The notes under the pieces were generated by a model, which saw nothing but the letters and a program-made list of their open reading frames with translations, had not been told where the DNA came from and ran no database searches. The translations under genes were made by a program, and so were the position numbers. DNA of 39,610 bases from positions 1-39,610 of the forward strand of contig JAITUM010000247.1 of NCBI GenBank assembly GCA_031286305.1, read 5' to 3'. This document shows, one piece after another, positions 15,019 through 22,932 of this stretch. The first letter of the stretch is position 1. The number at the start of each line of letters is the position of its first letter. Origin of the DNA: Candidatus Fibrimonadaceae bacterium. GTDB taxonomy: Bacteria; Fibrobacterota; Fibrobacteria; Fibrobacterales; Fibrobacteraceae.

Positions 15019-15070
15019 TTGGCAAAAGCTCCTAAGGAGGTCAAAGAGGCTTTTGAAATTTTGCGCAGTT
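15019..15070 (+). pseudogene. 52-bp scrap of rpoN
   Basis: Matches rpoN 8717-8768 (codons for LAKAPKEVKEAFEILRS) at 50 of 52 positions. Both differences are GAA to GAG, synonymous in the rpoN frame. A TAG follows immediately. It is 6.3 kb from the parent gene, in the same orientation, and 16 bp from the toxin scrap. Confidence 0.85.
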
Positions 15071-15109
15071 AGCACACCGCTCTCCATGTTCCAAGCGAGC
15101 TAATCAGCG

Positions 15110-15120
15110 TTTTCTATATT
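15110..15120 (+). promoter_or_regulatory. Putative -10 box for fabZ
   Basis: TTTTCTATATT 24 nt before ATG 15145; the leader contains the AGGAGT ribosome binding site. Confidence 0.45.
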
Positions 15121-15144
15121 TAGTTGAATAAAACAGGAGTCCTT

Positions 15145-15627
15145 ATGTCCATTTTGGAAACTTTACCGAAGCCGCAGGCAAAGAATTGCTTGCTTGACTA
15201 CGCTGCAATTTTGCAACTTTTGCCGCACCGCTATCCCTTTTTGCTCATAGACAGGGTTATAAGTTTTGAGCCGGATGCCGAAAGAGCTAAAATCACTTGC
15301 ATAAAAAATGTGTCTTTTAACGAACCGTATTTTTCAGGGCATTTTCCAAACGACCCTGTTATGCCGGGTGTTTTGCAAGTGGAAGCTATGGCACAGGCAG
15401 GTTGCATTTTGGCATACCTAAAATTTGAAGAAGAGTCCAAGGGTAAAAGACCGGCCTTTATGGGTGTTGATGCCTGCAGGTTCCGCCGTGCTGTTCGCCC
15501 CGGAGACACTTTGAGAATAGAAGCCGAACTCGAAGAATTCCGCCGCGGCATAATCACCTTTGACGCAAAAATCTTTGTTGGCGAAGACCGTGTTGCAGAA
15601 GCAAAGCTAAAAGCGACAATGGTGTAA
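15145..15627 (+). CDS. fabZ: 3-hydroxyacyl-[acyl-carrier-protein] dehydratase FabZ
   Basis: 160 aa from ATG 15145 with AGGAGT upstream. Hot-dog fold dehydratase that converts 3-hydroxyacyl-ACP to trans-2-enoyl-ACP in fatty acid elongation, in the cytosol. LLPHRYPFLLIDRV is the FabZ signature, with catalytic His66 in FSGHFPNDPVMPG and Glu80 in LQVEAMAQAG; the FRRAVRPGD loop is also present. Length is normal. It is 3 bp from the following epimerase gene and probably co-transcribed with it and the NIF3 gene. It is not accompanied here by lpxA or lpxD, its usual neighbours in Gram-negatives. Confidence 0.96.
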   Translation: MSILETLPKPQAKNCLLDYAAILQLLPHRYPFLLIDRVISFEPDAERAKITCIKNVSFNEPYFSGHFPNDPVMPGVLQVEAMAQAGCILAYLKFEEESKGKRPAFMGVDACRFRRAVRPGDTLRIEAELEEFRRGIITFDAKIFVGEDRVAEAKLKATMV

Positions 15628-15630
15628 ACA

Positions 15631-16557
15631 ATGCGTATTTTAGTCACCGGTGGAGCCGGATTTTTGGGTTCGCATTTGTGCGACAGGCTTGTTGAACAGA
15701 AGCACGATGTTATTTGTCTGGACAATTATTTTACAGGCAGCAAAAGAAACGTTGAGCATTTAATTGGCAACCCTCGTTTTGAACTCATTCGCCATGATGT
15801 TACGGAACCCATATTGCTTGAAGTGGATAGGATTTACAATTTGGCTTGCCCCGCTTCGCCGGTGCATTATCAATACAATCCTGTAAAAACAATCAAAACC
15901 AGCATATTGGGCGCGGTGAATATGCTTGGTCTTGCTAAAAGAGTTAAGGCAAGGATTTTGCAGGCAAGCACAAGCGAAGTTTACGGAGACCCAACCGTGC
16001 ATCCGCAGCCGGAAGAGTATTGGGGCAATGTGAACCCCATTGGTATCCGCAGTTGCTACGACGAAGGCAAGCGAGTAGCCGAAACCTTGTTTATGGATTA
16101 TCACCGCCAAAACAAAGTTGATATTCGCATTGTGCGAATCTTCAACACATATGGTCCAAGGATGCATCCAAATGACGGCAGAGTTGTGTCTAACTTTATA
16201 GTGCAGGCTCTGCAGGGCAAAGATATTACAGTTTATGGCGATGGTTCACAAACCCGTTCTTTCTGTTTTGTAAACGACTTGGTAGAAGCAATTTTGCGCA
16301 CAATGGAGCAGCCTGAAATTGGCCCAATAAACATAGGCAACCCCGGTGAATTCACAATCTTGGAACTTGCGGAAAAAGTAATTCAGCTAACCGGCAGCAA
16401 AAGCAAAATAGTGATGGAGCCTCTCCCCAGTGACGATCCAAAACAGCGCCAACCTGATATTAGCAAAGCAAAAAAAGTTTTAAACTGGGAACCAAAAATA
16501 AATTTGGAAGAAGGGTTAAAAGAAACAATAGCGTATTTTTCTACCTTACCTCCATGA
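15631..16557 (+). CDS. uxs: UDP-glucuronate decarboxylase (UDP-xylose synthase)
   Basis: 308 aa, extended SDR fold. NAD-binding [10 protein letters not shown] at residues 7-16, an acidic residue at the end of strand 2 (CLDNYFTG), catalytic triad Thr/Ser ([12 protein letters not shown]) and Tyr-x3-Lys (SCYDEGKR). The stretch [20 protein letters not shown] and the [20 protein letters not shown] signature are characteristic of UXS enzymes rather than 4-epimerases. It makes UDP-xylose from UDP-glucuronate for surface glycans. No UDP-glucose dehydrogenase or other sugar-nucleotide gene is adjacent. It overlaps the next gene by 4 bp. Confidence 0.93.
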   Translation: MRILVTGGAGFLGSHLCDRLVEQKHDVICLDNYFTGSKRNVEHLIGNPRFELIRHDVTEPILLEVDRIYNLACPASPVHYQYNPVKTIKTSILGAVNMLGLAKRVKARILQASTSEVYGDPTVHPQPEEYWGNVNPIGIRSCYDEGKRVAETLFMDYHRQNKVDIRIVRIFNTYGPRMHPNDGRVVSNFIVQALQGKDITVYGDGSQTRSFCFVNDLVEAILRTMEQPEIGPINIGNPGEFTILELAEKVIQLTGSKSKIVMEPLPSDDPKQRQPDISKAKKVLNWEPKINLEEGLKETIAYFSTLPP

Positions 16558-17339
16558 ACCGTAAGCCCACCCCCCGCCCACCCGCCTCCAGAGACGCCAT
16601 TGTCTCCCTTTTAAACGCAACCCTGCGCACCGCAGAAATCAGCGACCGCTCGGTTAATGGATTGCAAGTTGAAGGTGCGGAGAAAATAACAAAAATCGGG
16701 CTTGCAGTAGATGCGAGTTTGGCTACTTACAAAATAGCAAAAGAGAAAGGGTGCCAAATGATTATTGTTCACCATGGCATGATATGGGACGGCATAAAAA
16801 GCATCACCGGACCTATATACAAGCAAATTGAATTTTTGGTGAAAAATAATATAAACCTCTACGCCTCGCACTTGCCGCTCGATCTTCATCCTACGCTTGG
16901 CAACAACATATTGATAGCAAAAGCACTTGGGCTCAAAAATATACAGCCCTTTGGCGTTTATAAAAATGGAATGCATATAGGTTTTGAAGGTCGCCTGCCT
17001 AAGGCGGCGACTGTTAAGTCAATGTCGGAGCTGGTGAAGAAGAAATTCGGAGGTCCTGTGTCTGCTTTGCCTTTTGGTCCGCAGAAAATATGGCGAGTGG
17101 CTGTGATAGCGGGCGGTGGTTCGGCATCAATTCCCGAAGCCATTGAGAAAAAGATAGATTTGTATGTGACGGGAGAATCTGTTCACGAAAATCATCATGC
17201 CGCTTTGGAAGGTAACTTGAATGTAATTTATGGCGGGCACTATCACACCGAGAAACCTGGCGTGCAGGCACTCGGTGAATTTTTGAGCAAGAAGTTTGGT
17301 GTGAAAACAGAATTTTTAGACGTGCCGACTTTAGTGTAG
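16554..17339 (+). CDS. NIF3-like dinuclear metal-centre protein (DUF34)
   Basis: 261 aa. Start ATG 16554 overlaps the uxs stop (ATGA). Metal-site residues typical of the family are seen: [27 protein letters not shown] and, near the C-terminus, [20 protein letters not shown] followed by [19 protein letters not shown] at the N-terminus is also a hallmark. These proteins form toroidal hexamers; some are annotated as GTP cyclohydrolase I type 2, but the cellular role is not settled. No extra central PII-like domain is inserted, as the length is short. Probably the last gene of the fabZ-uxs operon; the next gene is convergent. Confidence 0.93.
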   Translation: MNRKPTPRPPASRDAIVSLLNATLRTAEISDRSVNGLQVEGAEKITKIGLAVDASLATYKIAKEKGCQMIIVHHGMIWDGIKSITGPIYKQIEFLVKNNINLYASHLPLDLHPTLGNNILIAKALGLKNIQPFGVYKNGMHIGFEGRLPKAATVKSMSELVKKKFGGPVSALPFGPQKIWRVAVIAGGGSASIPEAIEKKIDLYVTGESVHENHHAALEGNLNVIYGGHYHTEKPGVQALGEFLSKKFGVKTEFLDVPTLV

Positions 17340-17363
17340 TTCTGTCAGCACTTTATTCACGGT

Positions 17364-18194
17364 TTATCTCCGTATTTCAAACAGCGTTTCCTCTCTAATG
17401 CATAAAGAGCCGCATCCGCCGTTTGGGTTTTCTCTGCAGCCTGGAGGAGAAGCACACTCGTTTACGTAGCAGAAATGCGTTATTGGATTGTACTCTTTTC
17501 CATCGCACTTTTCTGTCAGCATTTCTTCTCTAACGCACACTGTTGGGCAATTCAAGTTTGGGTTTTCTCTGCAACTTGGGTGCATACCGCATTCATTTAC
17601 ATAGCAGAAATGTGTTTGTGGGTTATATTCTTTTCCGCCGCATTTTGGCAACATTGTGGTTCCACCGCAATTATTTGTTGGACTGCCTCCGCCCAAGCAG
17701 ATTTGCATTGGTGTTCCATTTGCGTTCAATGCCGATGGATTTCCTTTGCAGTCTGTAAATTCCCTGCAAGTTGGGCAATTTGGTATTTGACCCTGACAAA
17801 TTATGTATTTCCCATCATGGCAAACTTCTTTCATAGGATCGTACTCTTTCCCACCGCACTTTTCTGCTACCGTTTCTACTTTGTAGCATGCATCATTGCA
17901 AACTAGGTTTCCTTCGCAGCTTGGGTCTCTGCCACATTCGTTTAGGTAGCAGAAATGCGTTGCTGGGTTATACGTTGTCCAGTTGCACACAGAACTTCCA
18001 TCTACAATAGAGGAACTGCTGCCTTCCACCGAATCAGAGCTTTGTGAAATGCCTTCCAAGCCAGAGCTTGATTTTTCGCCGTTTGAGTTTGAGCTCAGCA
18101 GATTATCTGTTTCGCCGCGTGGGTCGCAGGAAATTGTCTGAATCCCGATACCCCCAATTAGGAGGATTAATCCGATTTTTAGTATTTTTTTCAT
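17364..18194 (-). CDS. Cys-rich repeat lipoprotein
   Basis: 276 aa. Lipoprotein signal with lipobox (GGIGIQTISCDP, Cys near 24), then a Ser/Asn/Gly spacer to about residue 68 with poly-serine runs of the kind Fibrobacterota use as linkers. The rest consists of imperfect repeats of the type CGGKEYNP-x-THFCYVNECG-x-HPSCREN, three good copies plus a divergent central one (CGGKEYDPMKEVCHDGKYI), with about 24 cysteines. It is expected to be a disulfide-rich surface protein. The repeat resembles small cysteine modules in other Fibrobacter lipoproteins, but I cannot name a domain. GGAG precedes the ATG. It is convergent with the NIF3 gene. Confidence 0.82.
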   Translation of the reverse strand: MKKILKIGLILLIGGIGIQTISCDPRGETDNLLSSNSNGEKSSSGLEGISQSSDSVEGSSSSIVDGSSVCNWTTYNPATHFCYLNECGRDPSCEGNLVCNDACYKVETVAEKCGGKEYDPMKEVCHDGKYIICQGQIPNCPTCREFTDCKGNPSALNANGTPMQICLGGGSPTNNCGGTTMLPKCGGKEYNPQTHFCYVNECGMHPSCRENPNLNCPTVCVREEMLTEKCDGKEYNPITHFCYVNECASPPGCRENPNGGCGSLCIREETLFEIRR

Positions 18195-18338
18195 AACGTT
18201 TTCTCCGTGTTTGAATTTCTCATATCAAATATACAATTATAATTTGAGTTTTAGGTGTTTTTCCTAAAAAAATACCATTTTTGTCAAAAAAAAGTGATAT
18301 TCAAGACACTCAAGGCACTTTTTTGTATTTTTCTCGCT

Positions 18339-19184
18339 ATGAAATCCATAACCGCAAGCCAATTAAGCAAAGTTTTTCCCAATGGCAAAAGGGCACTGAA
18401 CGCCATAAACCTATCCATTGATGAAGGTGAAATATTTGGTTTTTTAGGACCCAACGGATCTGGCAAAACCACGGCGGTTAAACTTTTAAACGGAATGCTG
18501 CAATTAACCGAGGGTTCGTGCAGTGTTTTTGGTATTGATCCGGCAAGCGCTCCCGAAAAAGTGCATGCGCTAGCTGGCGTGGTTACAGAACACGCTCAGA
18601 TGTACAATAATTTAACGGGCTTTCAAAACCTGTTATTCTTTGGAGAAGTTTTTGGAATCAACATAGACGAAACAAAGCGACGTGCTTTGGAAATTTTGGA
18701 GCGTTTATCACTTTTAGATGCAAAAGATCAAAAACTCCTCGAATACTCCACAGGAATGCGTCAGCGATTATCGCTGGCACGGGCAATGCTTCATCAACCC
18801 AAGGTGCTGTTTCTAGATGAACCAACTTCCGGATTAGACCCGGAAAGTGCGCAAAGCGTAAACAACTTAATCAAAAGCCTTGCTCACGATAAAGGAACAA
18901 CGGTTTTTCTTTGCACCCACCAACTGCGATATGCAGAAGAAATTTGCACAAAATACGGCCTGATTAACGAAGGCAACATGCTTGCCACAGGCTCATTTGA
19001 CGAACTGCACGCGCTTGTCTCCTCCAAACTGATGGTCACGATTAACGCTGATAAATACGAGGTAGATTCACAAGAAGAAATTCCCGCGTTGGTAAAGCAA
19101 ATTGTTGATAGCGGCGGTAAAGTGTATAATGTAGTGGCACGCAAATACTCCTTGGAAGAAATATATTTTGCGTTAAATTTTTAA
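18339..19184 (+). CDS. ABC transporter ATP-binding subunit (ABC-2 exporter type)
   Basis: 281 aa from ATG 18339; the frame is open further upstream, but the family start (MKSITASQLSKVFPNGKRAL) fits here. Walker A is GPNGSGKTTAV, the signature is degenerate (YSTGMRQRLSLARAM instead of LSGGQ), Walker B is VLFLDEPTSGLDPE and the H-loop is FLCTHQL. A C-terminal extension (about 215-281) is typical of DrrA/CcmA-like exporter ATPases. It would energise an export permease, but none lies next to it: the next gene is convergent and overlaps its stop by 4 bp. The partner must be encoded elsewhere or lost. No ribosome binding site is obvious. Confidence 0.92.
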   Translation: MKSITASQLSKVFPNGKRALNAINLSIDEGEIFGFLGPNGSGKTTAVKLLNGMLQLTEGSCSVFGIDPASAPEKVHALAGVVTEHAQMYNNLTGFQNLLFFGEVFGINIDETKRRALEILERLSLLDAKDQKLLEYSTGMRQRLSLARAMLHQPKVLFLDEPTSGLDPESAQSVNNLIKSLAHDKGTTVFLCTHQLRYAEEICTKYGLINEGNMLATGSFDELHALVSSKLMVTINADKYEVDSQEEIPALVKQIVDSGGKVYNVVARKYSLEEIYFALNF

Positions 19185-19555
19185 TTGCGTTTCTTCCTGA
19201 AAAAGCCGAGCGTAGCTATATGGATGCTTAAGGCAAGGATTAGAAAGAGCAAGAAGCACACAACCCAAAGAGGCAGAGTTACAAGGTAAATAGTAGAGCC
19301 AATGCTAAGCCACACAAAAAATATGGAAATCAATTTTTGCCTGACCGGAATGGGTTTATTGTTAAGATAGTTTGAAAGATATTTACCAAATACTTTGTTT
19401 TCAAGCAGAAATTTGTGCATTTTTGGCGAACTACGAGCAAATAAATATGCTGCCAACAACAAAAACGGGGTTGTGGGCACAAGGGGCATAACAATGCCTA
19501 TGGAGCCGCAAATAACACAAAGAATGCCAAATGCAGCAAATATTTTTTTTTTCAT
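19181..19555 (-). CDS. DUF454 (YbaN-like) inner membrane protein
   Basis: 124 aa, about three hydrophobic helices (residues 5-22, 25-42 and a long segment 75-115). The family signature is plain: GIVMPLVPTTPFLLLAAYLF followed by ARSSPKMHKFLL and FGKYL. Function unknown in the family. It lies 6 bp after the 19562-20506 gene in the same direction and may be co-transcribed with it. It overlaps the convergent ABC gene by 4 bp. Confidence 0.9.
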   Translation of the reverse strand: MKKKIFAAFGILCVICGSIGIVMPLVPTTPFLLLAAYLFARSSPKMHKFLLENKVFGKYLSNYLNNKPIPVRQKLISIFFVWLSIGSTIYLVTLPLWVVCFLLFLILALSIHIATLGFFRKKRN

Positions 19556-19561
19556 ACTTAA

Positions 19562-20506
19562 TTAATCAAATCCTATAATCATGCGCACGCCGGCACCAAT
19601 GGATTTATCATTGGTTATAATAGCGTTAGCGTTTGCCTCTATACGAAGCATAAAATTGCTCGTGCGTCCTATTAAATACCCAGCAGCACTTTCTATAAGC
19701 ATGCCAACACCGTCTGTGTATTCATCACCGCAATACCAAGATTGAGAGCAATTAATTTCACGCTCCCTTTCGGTAGTCACAAAGCTTGCACCGCCGCCTA
19801 TGTAAAAAGCACTATTTTTATCTGTGAAAGGATAGTAAGCACGAAGCCCAAAGTCAACTATATAATTATGTTCGGAAAATCTCCAATTATAAACAAGTTC
19901 TCCCATAAAAGTTCTGCCATCTATAAAATATCCAACACCAATACCAAATAAATCTTCAAAGTTGCTGAAATAAGAACCTCCAACAGAAACTGTCCAATAT
20001 GTTGAAGTTTTCTTTTTCGTTAAACTCCTTGCATCCGCACTTGATACATCGTAAATAGTTTCAATAGCTGCAAATTTAGGGTCTTGCAAGGTGTTTCCGA
20101 GTTGGCTAAAAATAGGATGCAAGTCGTCTGGAGAATTTGCTTTATAAGCCTTTTTAAAAATATAACTGCTTGAGTTCAAATCCATAAGGCGAGCGCTTAC
20201 CTGCACGGTTTCTCCAAGGCGCGTTAATGTTGTTTGCAACAAGTAAGTGCAGTTGCGGCTCTTAGCCCAATTCACCTGGCGGTTTAAATCATCTGTTGTT
20301 GCGATGGAATCTGCGAGGGGCGACATAAGCAGTTGCCGCGAATTCATTCGTGTTTGCATACTGCCTTGCAATACCCTAACAGAAGATATACCAAAGTCTT
20401 GGTTCATCCCAACAACTTCGAAATTTGGAGCGCATATAGCCTCCGCAGAAAACACCGGCATTGCAAAAGCAACACACGAAACCAAAACGAAAAATACTTT
20501 TTTCAT
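19562..20506 (-). CDS. Outer-membrane protein with FlgO/CsgG-like N-terminal and beta-barrel C-terminal parts
   Basis: 314 aa. Sec signal (MKKVFFVLVSCVAFAMPVFS) cleaved near AEA. Residues about 25-150 alternate helices and strands with NRQVNWAKSRNCTYLLQTTL then TRLGETVQVSARLMDLNSSS, the pattern of lipoprotein-type FlgO/CsgG-like nucleotide-binding-like domains. From about 165 to the end the protein consists of amphipathic strands (YWTVSVGGSYFSN, FIGVGYFIDG-like, AFYIGGGASF, MLRIEANANA, AGVRMIIGFD), as in an 8-strand outer-membrane barrel. GGAGAAATT precedes the ATG. It follows two small lipoprotein genes in the same direction and probably acts with them in the envelope. Exact role unknown. 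Confidence 0.72.
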   Translation of the reverse strand: MKKVFFVLVSCVAFAMPVFSAEAICAPNFEVVGMNQDFGISSVRVLQGSMQTRMNSRQLLMSPLADSIATTDDLNRQVNWAKSRNCTYLLQTTLTRLGETVQVSARLMDLNSSSYIFKKAYKANSPDDLHPIFSQLGNTLQDPKFAAIETIYDVSSADARSLTKKKTSTYWTVSVGGSYFSNFEDLFGIGVGYFIDGRTFMGELVYNWRFSEHNYIVDFGLRAYYPFTDKNSAFYIGGGASFVTTEREREINCSQSWYCGDEYTDGVGMLIESAAGYLIGRTSNFMLRIEANANAIITNDKSIGAGVRMIIGFD

Positions 20507-20521
20507 AATTTCTCCTTGCGC

Positions 20522-20899
20522 TTAATCCCACACACTTTTTGTTTTTTCTTCTTCCACAGCGTCTGGCAAAGCATCCCACGCAGAAGAACCTTCACTACTG
20601 TCAAATTTTATTACTGTTCCAACAGCAGCATGACAAACCTTTATATAGCCAAATACGCTGGTTATAGAAGTATTTCTCAATTGAAAATCCATAATCGCAT
20701 CTCCACCCATTTCCCTTGCTTGGTCCAAAACACCATTATACATTTTCTTAAAATCTGCCCAACAATTTTCAAATTCAGCTTTTCCCAAAACTTTATGAGG
20801 TGGAATAGCGGTTGATTTAGTTGATATTATAGCTTTGCTGTAAGAGCTTGAACATGAGGTTAAAAAAGAAAACGCAAAAATCAGCAAAATATACTTCAT
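20522..20899 (-). CDS. Small lipoprotein
   Basis: 125 aa. Lipobox in FSFLTSCSSS (Cys 16). The mature part contains LDQAREMGGDAIMDFQLRNT, which resembles the helix-strand unit of YbjQ-like and other periplasmic lipoproteins (A-x-x-x-G-(G/A)-D-A-(I/V)). The end is acidic (DAVEEEKTKSVWD). Its start overlaps the stop of the upstream lipoprotein gene by 4 bp, so the pair is translationally coupled; the downstream gene starts 15 bp later. No specific function can be given. Confidence 0.75.
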   Translation of the reverse strand: MKYILLIFAFSFLTSCSSSYSKAIISTKSTAIPPHKVLGKAEFENCWADFKKMYNGVLDQAREMGGDAIMDFQLRNTSITSVFGYIKVCHAAVGTVIKFDSSEGSSAWDALPDAVEEEKTKSVWD

Positions 20900-21279
20900 G
20901 GTGCACTCCTGAGTTTAGCTGGGGTTCCGGAAATAGTTAAGCAGGAACGATCAAGTATTAGCGGAAGAACACTAATTGAACGCTTGATTTCTACATCTAA
21001 CAAAACATCGGCATTATGTTTTTCTAATATCTTAGCTAACAAGGTCTCTTCAACGGGAAAATTACCGGACAATATAAGGTAAAAAAAGTAGAACCCAATG
21101 CAATCCCTTTCTTCAACAGGACCGCTCACGGGAACATAATACCTGCTGATTTTACTTGTTTGGTCGGAAACAAGCGTGAAAGAGGCTGTACCCGAAGCTG
21201 GTGACCCTGAACTTGAGCATGCATTTAAAAGACAAAGGCAAAATGCCACAGCAGCAAGCTTAAAGAAATTGCTGAACAT
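20896..21279 (-). CDS. Small lipoprotein, first gene of a three-gene envelope operon
   Basis: 127 aa. Lipobox LCLLNACSSS (Cys 21) followed by a short Ser/Gly/Pro spacer. The mature domain has a strand-helix pattern with ISRYYVPVSGPVEERDCIGF and LAKILEKHNADVLLDVEIKR; the helix LEKHNADVLLDVEI echoes AREMGGDAIMDF of the next gene, so the two may share a fold. A CTATATT box ends 6 bp before the ATG with no Shine-Dalgarno, so a leaderless start is likely. Divergent from the partner-switching cluster. Confidence 0.72.
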   Translation of the reverse strand: MFSNFFKLAAVAFCLCLLNACSSSGSPASGTASFTLVSDQTSKISRYYVPVSGPVEERDCIGFYFFYLILSGNFPVEETLLAKILEKHNADVLLDVEIKRSISVLPLILDRSCLTISGTPAKLRSAP

Positions 21280-21285
21280 GAGGAT

Positions 21286-21296
21286 AATATAGAAAA
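21286..21296 (-). promoter_or_regulatory. Putative -10 box for the 20896-21279 lipoprotein operon (leaderless type)
   Basis: Minus strand TTTTCTATATT ends 6 nt before the ATG at 21279. Confidence 0.5.
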
Positions 21297-21393
21297 AAGT
21301 ACTGCCAGGTAGCCTCCGGTGGAGGCTCTTTTCACAAAAACAGCGGCTTTTCCTGCGAAAACATCTCCATTTTCAACTCAATCACTAATCTTA

Positions 21394-21404
21394 ATTACTA
21401 TATT
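21394..21404 (+). promoter_or_regulatory. Putative -10 box for the partner-switching cluster (leaderless type)
   Basis: ATTACTATATT ends 7 nt before ATG 21412; no Shine-Dalgarno (ACCCGTG) in between. Confidence 0.45.
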
Positions 21405-21411
21405 ACCCGTG

Positions 21412-21720
21412 ATGTCTTCTGAAAAAAATATTCTAATAGAATTTCCTGCCGATAGGGATTATATTCCCTTTATTCAGGTTTTTTTGAAGGATTTCTTAAA
21501 AGATTTTGAATTTGGTGAAGAATTTTCAAAGAAAGCAGCTACCGAATCTTTGCTGTGGTTAAATGCTGTTATTCCAAACGAAAAATTTCTGCATGCCTTG
21601 CCAATTGTATCTTTTAACTGCAAATATTCCGAAAAAGGCATTGAAGTGGAAATACAAACAACAGATGAAAAAACGTTTACAGCATCTTTAGATCGGCAAC
21701 TAACGGAGAAAACAGCATGA
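21412..21720 (+). CDS. Small protein of the partner-switching cluster
   Basis: 102 aa from ATG 21412, chosen for its spacing to the promoter box; an upstream in-frame ATG at 21319 lies before that box. The sequence (SSEKNILIEFPADRDYIPFI, KDFEFGEEFSKKAATESLLW, NAVIPNEK) resembles the first half of RsbW-type HATPase proteins: a strand, a helix with F-x-x-F-L-x-x-F, then a helix A-x-E-S-L-L-W-L-N-A at the place of the N-box. The ATP-lid and G2 motifs are missing, so it may be a stand-alone degenerate fragment or a different regulator. It overlaps the next gene by 4 bp and so belongs to the same operon. Confidence 0.6.
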   Translation: MSSEKNILIEFPADRDYIPFIQVFLKDFLKDFEFGEEFSKKAATESLLWLNAVIPNEKFLHALPIVSFNCKYSEKGIEVEIQTTDEKTFTASLDRQLTEKTA

Positions 21721-22517
21721 CTCTTTCCGATGAAGCCGATTTTTTGCTAAAAGGTTTAACCGTTCTTTCTTCGGAGCCCGGGCTTGCAGTTATAAGCGTT
21801 GCAAGCCCCTTGGACATTCCTGCCATTGTTCCTTTTAAAACCGCAGTTGACAGATGCATAGAGAAAGGCAATCTATTTGTAGTAGTGAATTTGGAGAACG
21901 TAAACTTTATGGACTCTCCATTCGTAGGTACTTTGATGGGGTGTCGCAAAACCTTGCAGCAAAAGGGCGGGGACTTGGCAATATGTGCTGCGTCCCAGTT
22001 TTTGCAAGATCGTTTGTCTATAATGGGCCTAGACAGAGTGTTTCATTTTTATGCCTCTCCGCAGTCAGCCATATCAGATTTTCACTTTCTTGGTTCAAAA
22101 GAGCAGTTTTTGCTTGTTCTCCCTTTGCAGAGAAGTTGTGTTACGCTTTTGAGAAGGTTCATTTGCTCCGTACTCACAAAAAAGGGCTTCAAGCCCAAGC
22201 TCATTTTCCACTTGGAGACAATAGTTGACGAGTTAGCAAACAATGCTATTGACTATTCGGATTTAGGCGGCAAAACTTTTTCTGCCAACTTGACCATAAG
22301 CCGAAAAAAAATTGTTTTAATTATCAAAAATTCACGTGGCAAAATGGATAAGGCTGCCATAAATATACTTTTTGATAAATACAAAAATCCCGTAATAAAT
22401 GCAGAATCCGTAAGAGGCAGAGGAATACCTTTGGTTAAAATGCTTTCGAATTCGGTAAATTTAGACGTAAGTCAAACGGAAGTGATTGTACAAGTAACCA
22501 AAATCGTTGAGGTATAG
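21717..22517 (+). CDS. STAS domain fused to an RsbW-like HATPase (anti-sigma/antagonist fusion)
   Basis: 266 aa. Residues about 10-120 look like a STAS anti-sigma-antagonist domain: LAVISVASPLDIPAIVPFKT, VVVNLENVNFMDSPFVGTLM (Ser of MDS at the usual phosphorylation site) and ICAASQFLQDRLSIMGLDRV. Residues about 140-266 look like a GHKL/HATPase_c_2 domain: N-box ETIVDELANNAIDYS and G2 box ESVRGRGIPLVKMLSN. The expected D-x-G-x-G between them is replaced by KNSRGKMD, so ATP binding may be altered. Normally kinase (RsbW) and antagonist (RsbV) are separate partners; here they are one chain, followed 2 bp later by a separate STAS gene. Confidence 0.8.
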   Translation: MTLSDEADFLLKGLTVLSSEPGLAVISVASPLDIPAIVPFKTAVDRCIEKGNLFVVVNLENVNFMDSPFVGTLMGCRKTLQQKGGDLAICAASQFLQDRLSIMGLDRVFHFYASPQSAISDFHFLGSKEQFLLVLPLQRSCVTLLRRFICSVLTKKGFKPKLIFHLETIVDELANNAIDYSDLGGKTFSANLTISRKKIVLIIKNSRGKMDKAAINILFDKYKNPVINAESVRGRGIPLVKMLSNSVNLDVSQTEVIVQVTKIVEV

Positions 22518-22519
22518 CT

Positions 22520-22921
22520 ATGCTAGACGAAACACTACAAATGACATCTTCACCCATAGCTGAACAGCCCGGCTGTTTCTTGCTTACGCTGGAAGGTGAT
22601 CTGGACAGCTCTAATGCACAGGAAGTGACAAAGTTCGTGCAAAATTTATCTGAAAAGGAAGGTCTAATGCACTTGGTTGCAGACTTTTCAAACCTTCGCT
22701 ACATAAACAGCACCGGATTGGGCACAATATTGAGAATATCAAAGATGCTCGTTGGAAAAAAAGGCACTTTCAAAATAGCCAATCCAAATGACAATGTTTA
22801 TGAAATTATTGAAATTGTAGGCGCAAATAAGCTGCTGGAAGTTTACCCGACCAAGGAAGCAGCTTTGAGTGCATTAGAAGCTTGTCCAATTAGAGAAGAC
22901 GATTTGTCACCAGAAGATTAA
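22520..22921 (+). CDS. STAS-domain anti-sigma factor antagonist
   Basis: 133 aa. Typical RsbV/SpoIIAA fold: GCFLLTLEGDLDSSNAQEVT, HLVADFSNLRYINSTGLGTI (phosphorylatable Ser in INSTGLG) and GTFKIANPNDNVYEIIEIVG. The end (ACPIREDDLSPED) is acidic. It lies in one operon with the STAS-HATPase fusion (2-bp spacing) and is its likely substrate. When unphosphorylated, such a protein binds and neutralises an anti-sigma kinase. No sigma-factor gene is adjacent, so the final target is unknown. Confidence 0.9.
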   Translation: MLDETLQMTSSPIAEQPGCFLLTLEGDLDSSNAQEVTKFVQNLSEKEGLMHLVADFSNLRYINSTGLGTILRISKMLVGKKGTFKIANPNDNVYEIIEIVGANKLLEVYPTKEAALSALEACPIREDDLSPED

Positions 22922-22932
22922 ACGGAGTGTTT

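Noticed and set aside
18315-18329. AGGCACTTTTTTGTA just before the ABC gene as a sigma-54 promoter
   Set aside because: The invariant GC of the -12 element is missing.
18775-18789. TGGCACGGGCAATGC, a sigma-54-like match
   Set aside because: Inside the ABC ATPase coding region with a mismatched -12 half (ATGC) and no gene start downstream; a chance match. The same applies to TGGCACAGTTACAGC at about 12476.
20333-20815. 160-codon forward frame
   Set aside because: Antisense to two lipoprotein/outer-membrane genes that have signal peptides; composition (Phe/Ser/Arg/Cys-rich) is that of a shadow frame.
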